Of a stretch of 7,713 nt of DNA, positions 5,246-7,713 are shown piece by piece (position 1 is the stretch's first letter; each line of letters opens with the position of its first letter). Under the pieces are notes generated by a model that saw only the letters and a program-made list of their open reading frames with translations, had not been told where the DNA came from and did not search any database. The translations under genes and the position numbers were made by a program. The DNA comes from CAUUFM01 sp041844335 (GTDB lineage: Bacteria; Bacillota; Clostridia; Lachnospirales; Lachnospiraceae). Where the stretch lies: contig JBGZAX010000035.1 in the NCBI GenBank assembly GCA_041844335.1, positions 1 through 7,713 on the forward strand. Direction: 5' to 3'.

Positions 5246-5839
5246 TTAATCACCCATTACCTCAGTCAAAATTCTGTCTATATTTTTGTGTAAGTGTTCA
5301 ACAGTCCCGGAGTTGTCTACAACTACGTCGCACTCCTTCATAAAATCATCATCACTCAGCTGCTTATCAATAATGTTAAGGCATTTTTCGTAGGATAAGC
5401 CTCTGTTTTTAATAAGCCTGTCTATTCTGATTTCCTTTGAACAGGAAATATACCATAAGCTGTCCAAAAATTCCTTATAACCCGCCTCAATTAAAAGAGC
5501 CGCCTCCACTACAAACAGCTCTTTTTCCTCCAGCTCGGCTCTTTTAAGTCTCAGCAAAATTTCCTGTTTTATAACGGGATGCAAAATTCCACTTAACTTC
5601 ACAAGCTTTTCCTTGTCCTCAAAGCAAATTCTGCCCAGAATCTCCCTGTCTATTCTCCCGTCAGTTAAAATTCCGGATCCGAAAGTATCGGAAATACGCC
5701 TGATAACCTGAACATCATCCATAATCTCGTGCCCTATTTTGTCAGCCTCAACTATCACTGCACCGTAATTCTCTTCAAGATATCTTAAGACCTCACTTTT
5801 TCCGGCTCCTATTCCGGCAGTAATTCCAATACGCTTCAT
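5246..5839 (-). CDS. coaE: Dephospho-CoA kinase
   Basis: CoaE transfers phosphate from ATP to the 3'-hydroxyl of dephospho-CoA, the last step of coenzyme A synthesis in the cytoplasm. The 197-residue chain has the usual length. The P-loop GITAGIGAGKS lies at residues 5-15 and the substrate-side EADKIGHEI at 31-39. DGRIDREILGRICFED (60-75), HPVIKQEI (87-94), the LID RLIKNRGLS (141-149) and DVVVDNSGT (171-179) all match the family. The first of two tandem ATGs (5842) leaves only 4 nt after GAGG. The second (5839) leaves 7 nt and is preferred, so it shares one base with the polA stop (TGATG). If 5842 is used there is one more Met and an ATGA overlap. The polA-coaE order is common in Firmicutes and points to co-transcription. 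The stop is 3 nt before the next ATG. Confidence 0.95.
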   Translation of the reverse strand: MKRIGITAGIGAGKSEVLRYLEENYGAVIVEADKIGHEIMDDVQVIRRISDTFGSGILTDGRIDREILGRICFEDKEKLVKLSGILHPVIKQEILLRLKRAELEEKELFVVEAALLIEAGYKEFLDSLWYISCSKEIRIDRLIKNRGLSYEKCLNIIDKQLSDDDFMKECDVVVDNSGTVEHLHKNIDRILTEVMGD

Positions 5840-7713
5840 CATTTCACCTCAAGTAAGCTGTCCCCTGTGGACAAAGACACGGACAGCGGAACTAAAAGCC
5901 TTGCCGCATTTTCCATTTCCTCTTTCAATATTTCTTCAGCTCTTTCACACTCAGACAGCGGTGCCTCCAATAATAATTCATCGTGGATCTGAAGTATGAG
6001 CCTTGTACTCATATTCTCAGACCTTAATCTGTCATAAACCCTAATCATCGCAATCTTTATAATATCAGCCGCACTGCCCTGAATAGGAGCATTCATAGCT
6101 ATTCTTTCACCGAAAGATCTCGTGTTGAAATTAGATGAATTTAACTCGGGAATAAATCGTTTTCTTCCGAACAAGGTCTTTGCATACCCTGTCTTTTTGG
6201 CAAATGCAACCAATTTATCAATAAAATCTTTTATACTCGGAAAGGCTTTAAAATATTCCGAAATAAACTTCTTCGCCTCCTTTTGGCTGATGTCAATATC
6301 CAAGCTTAAACCGAATGCCGAAATTCCATAAATAATTCCGAAATTGACCGCCTTCGCATTACTTCTAAGCCTATCCGTTACCTCGTTAATAGGCACATTG
6401 AATACGGCGGATGCGGTCATTTTATGTATATCCGCTCCTTTTTTGTAAGCCTCTATTAATTTTTCGTCTTTAGATAAATGTGCCAACACCCTTAATTCTA
6501 TCTGAGAATAATCGGCATCGATAAAAACACAATCCTTGTCCGGCACAAAGGCTGATCTAATCAGCTTTCCGACATCATCTCTTGTAGGAATATTTTGAAG
6601 ATTGGGCTCCGTACTGCTTAGACGCCCCGTGCTTGCTATGACCTGATGAAAGCTTGTATGTATCCTGCCGTCCTCTTTAATATAGGTCTGAAGTGCATCC
6701 GCATATGTGGATTTCAATTTTGCATAGTGCCTGTATTTTAAAATATCCTGCACTATTGTATAATCCTTTTTGAGATTTTCAAGAACATCGGCAGAGGTGG
6801 AATAACCCGTCTTCGTCTTTTTGCCGTAAGGAAGCTTAAGTCTTTCAAATAAAACCTCTCCCAACTGCTTTGGAGAATTTATGTTAAACTCCTCTCCTGC
6901 CTGTTCGTAAATCCTTTTTTTAAGAATATCAATACTTTCAGAAAAATTCCCGGACAGATCCTTAAGTATTTGCACGTCAGTCTTAACGCCCGTGTTCTCC
7001 ATATCAGCCAAAACCGCACTTAACGGCAATTCAATACTCTCATAGACCATGCTCAAGCCCTCTTGTTTTAATCTCTCGACCGCTATTTTTCCAGCAACAT
7101 TCATCAGCTTTTGTATACCTGCTATATATGCGAAATACTTAGGCTTTTCAATATAGTCGGATAAAATTTCACCGATACTCTTCCTTTCAAATATGCTCCT
7201 TACGCTCTCAATTTCGGTATCCAAAAGAAAAGATAATACAAAGCAGTCGTCAAGCAGCCTTTCAGAATTGTTAGAGTCAATTATATAGGCGGATAGAGTT
7301 AAATCAATTATCTTTTCTATGGGAAAATTATAAAACCCGAGCATCTTAATTATGCTCTTATAATTAAACACAACTATTTGATCAAAGCTTGCGTGAAAAA
7401 TTTTAAAAACATCAAGTATCTGATCATCTGAAATTTCTGTCATTGTAAAATCAAGAATAAAGCTTGTTTTTTCATCACCGAAAATAATACCGTCTATACC
7501 ACAATCGTTAATTATAGGATATAAGCTGATTTTCCTGCTCAGACTGTCAAAGCTGCTGAAAATATCCTCTATATCAATCGCTGAAAGACTGTCATCTATT
7601 TCATATTTTGCAGCCTTTTTTACAGCACTTTCATTAATGTCAAATTTTTCAAGCTGTTTTTTAAATCCCAGGCTTTCAAAATGCCGATAACAGGAAACAT
7701 CCTTCAGATAATC
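5839..7713 (-). CDS. polA: DNA polymerase I, C-terminal 624 residues (5' end outside the window)
   Basis: Family A DNA polymerase, which fills gaps in excision repair and removes Okazaki primers. The frame is open to the right edge, so the N-terminus is missing, probably about 270-290 residues holding the 5' nuclease. In fragment numbering, residues about 9-25 (YRHFESLGFKKQLEKFD) mark the usual junction after the nuclease. About 50-220 are the 3'-5' exonuclease-like domain; I find no D-x-E there, and I121 stands where a catalytic Asp is expected, so proofreading is probably lost, as in Bacillus enzymes. The polymerase domain is intact: FNINSPKQLGEVLFE (276-290), TGRLSSTEPNLQNIP (362-376), motif A DADYSQIELR (399-408, catalytic D401, steric gate E406), O-helix with R450, K454, F458 and Y462, and motif C QIHDE (575-579, catalytic D578). 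It ends normally at LLEVK, overlapping coaE. An ATG at 7443 is internal, not the start. Confidence 0.96.
   Translation of the reverse strand, partial: DYLKDVSCYRHFESLGFKKQLEKFDINESAVKKAAKYEIDDSLSAIDIEDIFSSFDSLSRKISLYPIINDCGIDGIIFGDEKTSFILDFTMTEISDDQILDVFKIFHASFDQIVVFNYKSIIKMLGFYNFPIEKIIDLTLSAYIIDSNNSERLLDDCFVLSFLLDTEIESVRSIFERKSIGEILSDYIEKPKYFAYIAGIQKLMNVAGKIAVERLKQEGLSMVYESIELPLSAVLADMENTGVKTDVQILKDLSGNFSESIDILKKRIYEQAGEEFNINSPKQLGEVLFERLKLPYGKKTKTGYSTSADVLENLKKDYTIVQDILKYRHYAKLKSTYADALQTYIKEDGRIHTSFHQVIASTGRLSSTEPNLQNIPTRDDVGKLIRSAFVPDKDCVFIDADYSQIELRVLAHLSKDEKLIEAYKKGADIHKMTASAVFNVPINEVTDRLRSNAKAVNFGIIYGISAFGLSLDIDISQKEAKKFISEYFKAFPSIKDFIDKLVAFAKKTGYAKTLFGRKRFIPELNSSNFNTRSFGERIAMNAPIQGSAADIIKIAMIRVYDRLRSENMSTRLILQIHDELLLEAPLSECERAEEILKEEMENAARLLVPLSVSLSTGDSLLEVK

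Noticed and set aside
6122..6331. Open frame of 69 codons on the plus strand
   Set aside because: Antisense to the polymerase domain of polA; no support beyond being open.
7441..7443. ATG at 7443 as the true start of the polymerase
   Set aside because: The same frame stays open to the right edge and encodes recognisable Pol I sequence before it, so the gene is cut by the window.

Overview
The window is AT-rich, with strong Shine-Dalgarno sequences, many ATGA stop/start overlaps and protein families typical of low-GC Gram-positive bacteria. A clostridial Firmicute is the best guess; genus cannot be read from this sequence. It looks like ordinary chromosome: no phage, CRISPR array, intact transposase or defence system was found.

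Layout. (1) 1-1752: a monocistronic plus-strand gene for an AI-2E/PerM-type membrane protein with a long charged C-terminal tail. It has a clear promoter in front and a bidirectional terminator behind. (2) 1753-1997: a gene-free stretch between converging genes, packed with three more hairpins. It may include a small degraded element with imperfect terminal inverted repeats. (3) 1998-4168, minus strand: a three-gene operon in the order padR-type repressor, HAAS/DUF1700 membrane protein, DUF4097 surface-type protein, each pair joined by an ATGA overlap. A near-textbook promoter lies upstream. Its -35 and spacer are covered by a perfect 11-bp inverted repeat, the expected autoregulatory operator. 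A leader of about 147 nt with competing pairings precedes padR. (4) 4215-4327, plus strand: a tRNA-Thr(CGT) with its own promoter, divergent from the padR operon. (5) 4451-7713, minus strand: polA (5' part beyond the right edge), coaE and a WalJ/YycJ-type metallo-beta-lactamase-fold nuclease gene, tightly packed and probably one transcript.

How they fit together. The polA-coaE-MBL cluster is housekeeping: DNA repair synthesis, the last step of coenzyme A synthesis, and a predicted DNA- or wall-linked hydrolase. The padR operon is the most regulatory part. The repressor probably controls its own transcription together with two envelope proteins. The middle one is a multi-pass membrane protein with a cytoplasmic helical domain. 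The last has one membrane anchor and a repeat-rich beta region predicted to lie outside the cell. This module type is known in Firmicutes but its signal is generally unclear. The leader RNA, operator and surface protein are the parts most worth a second look. I did not find convincing evidence for a wholly new system.
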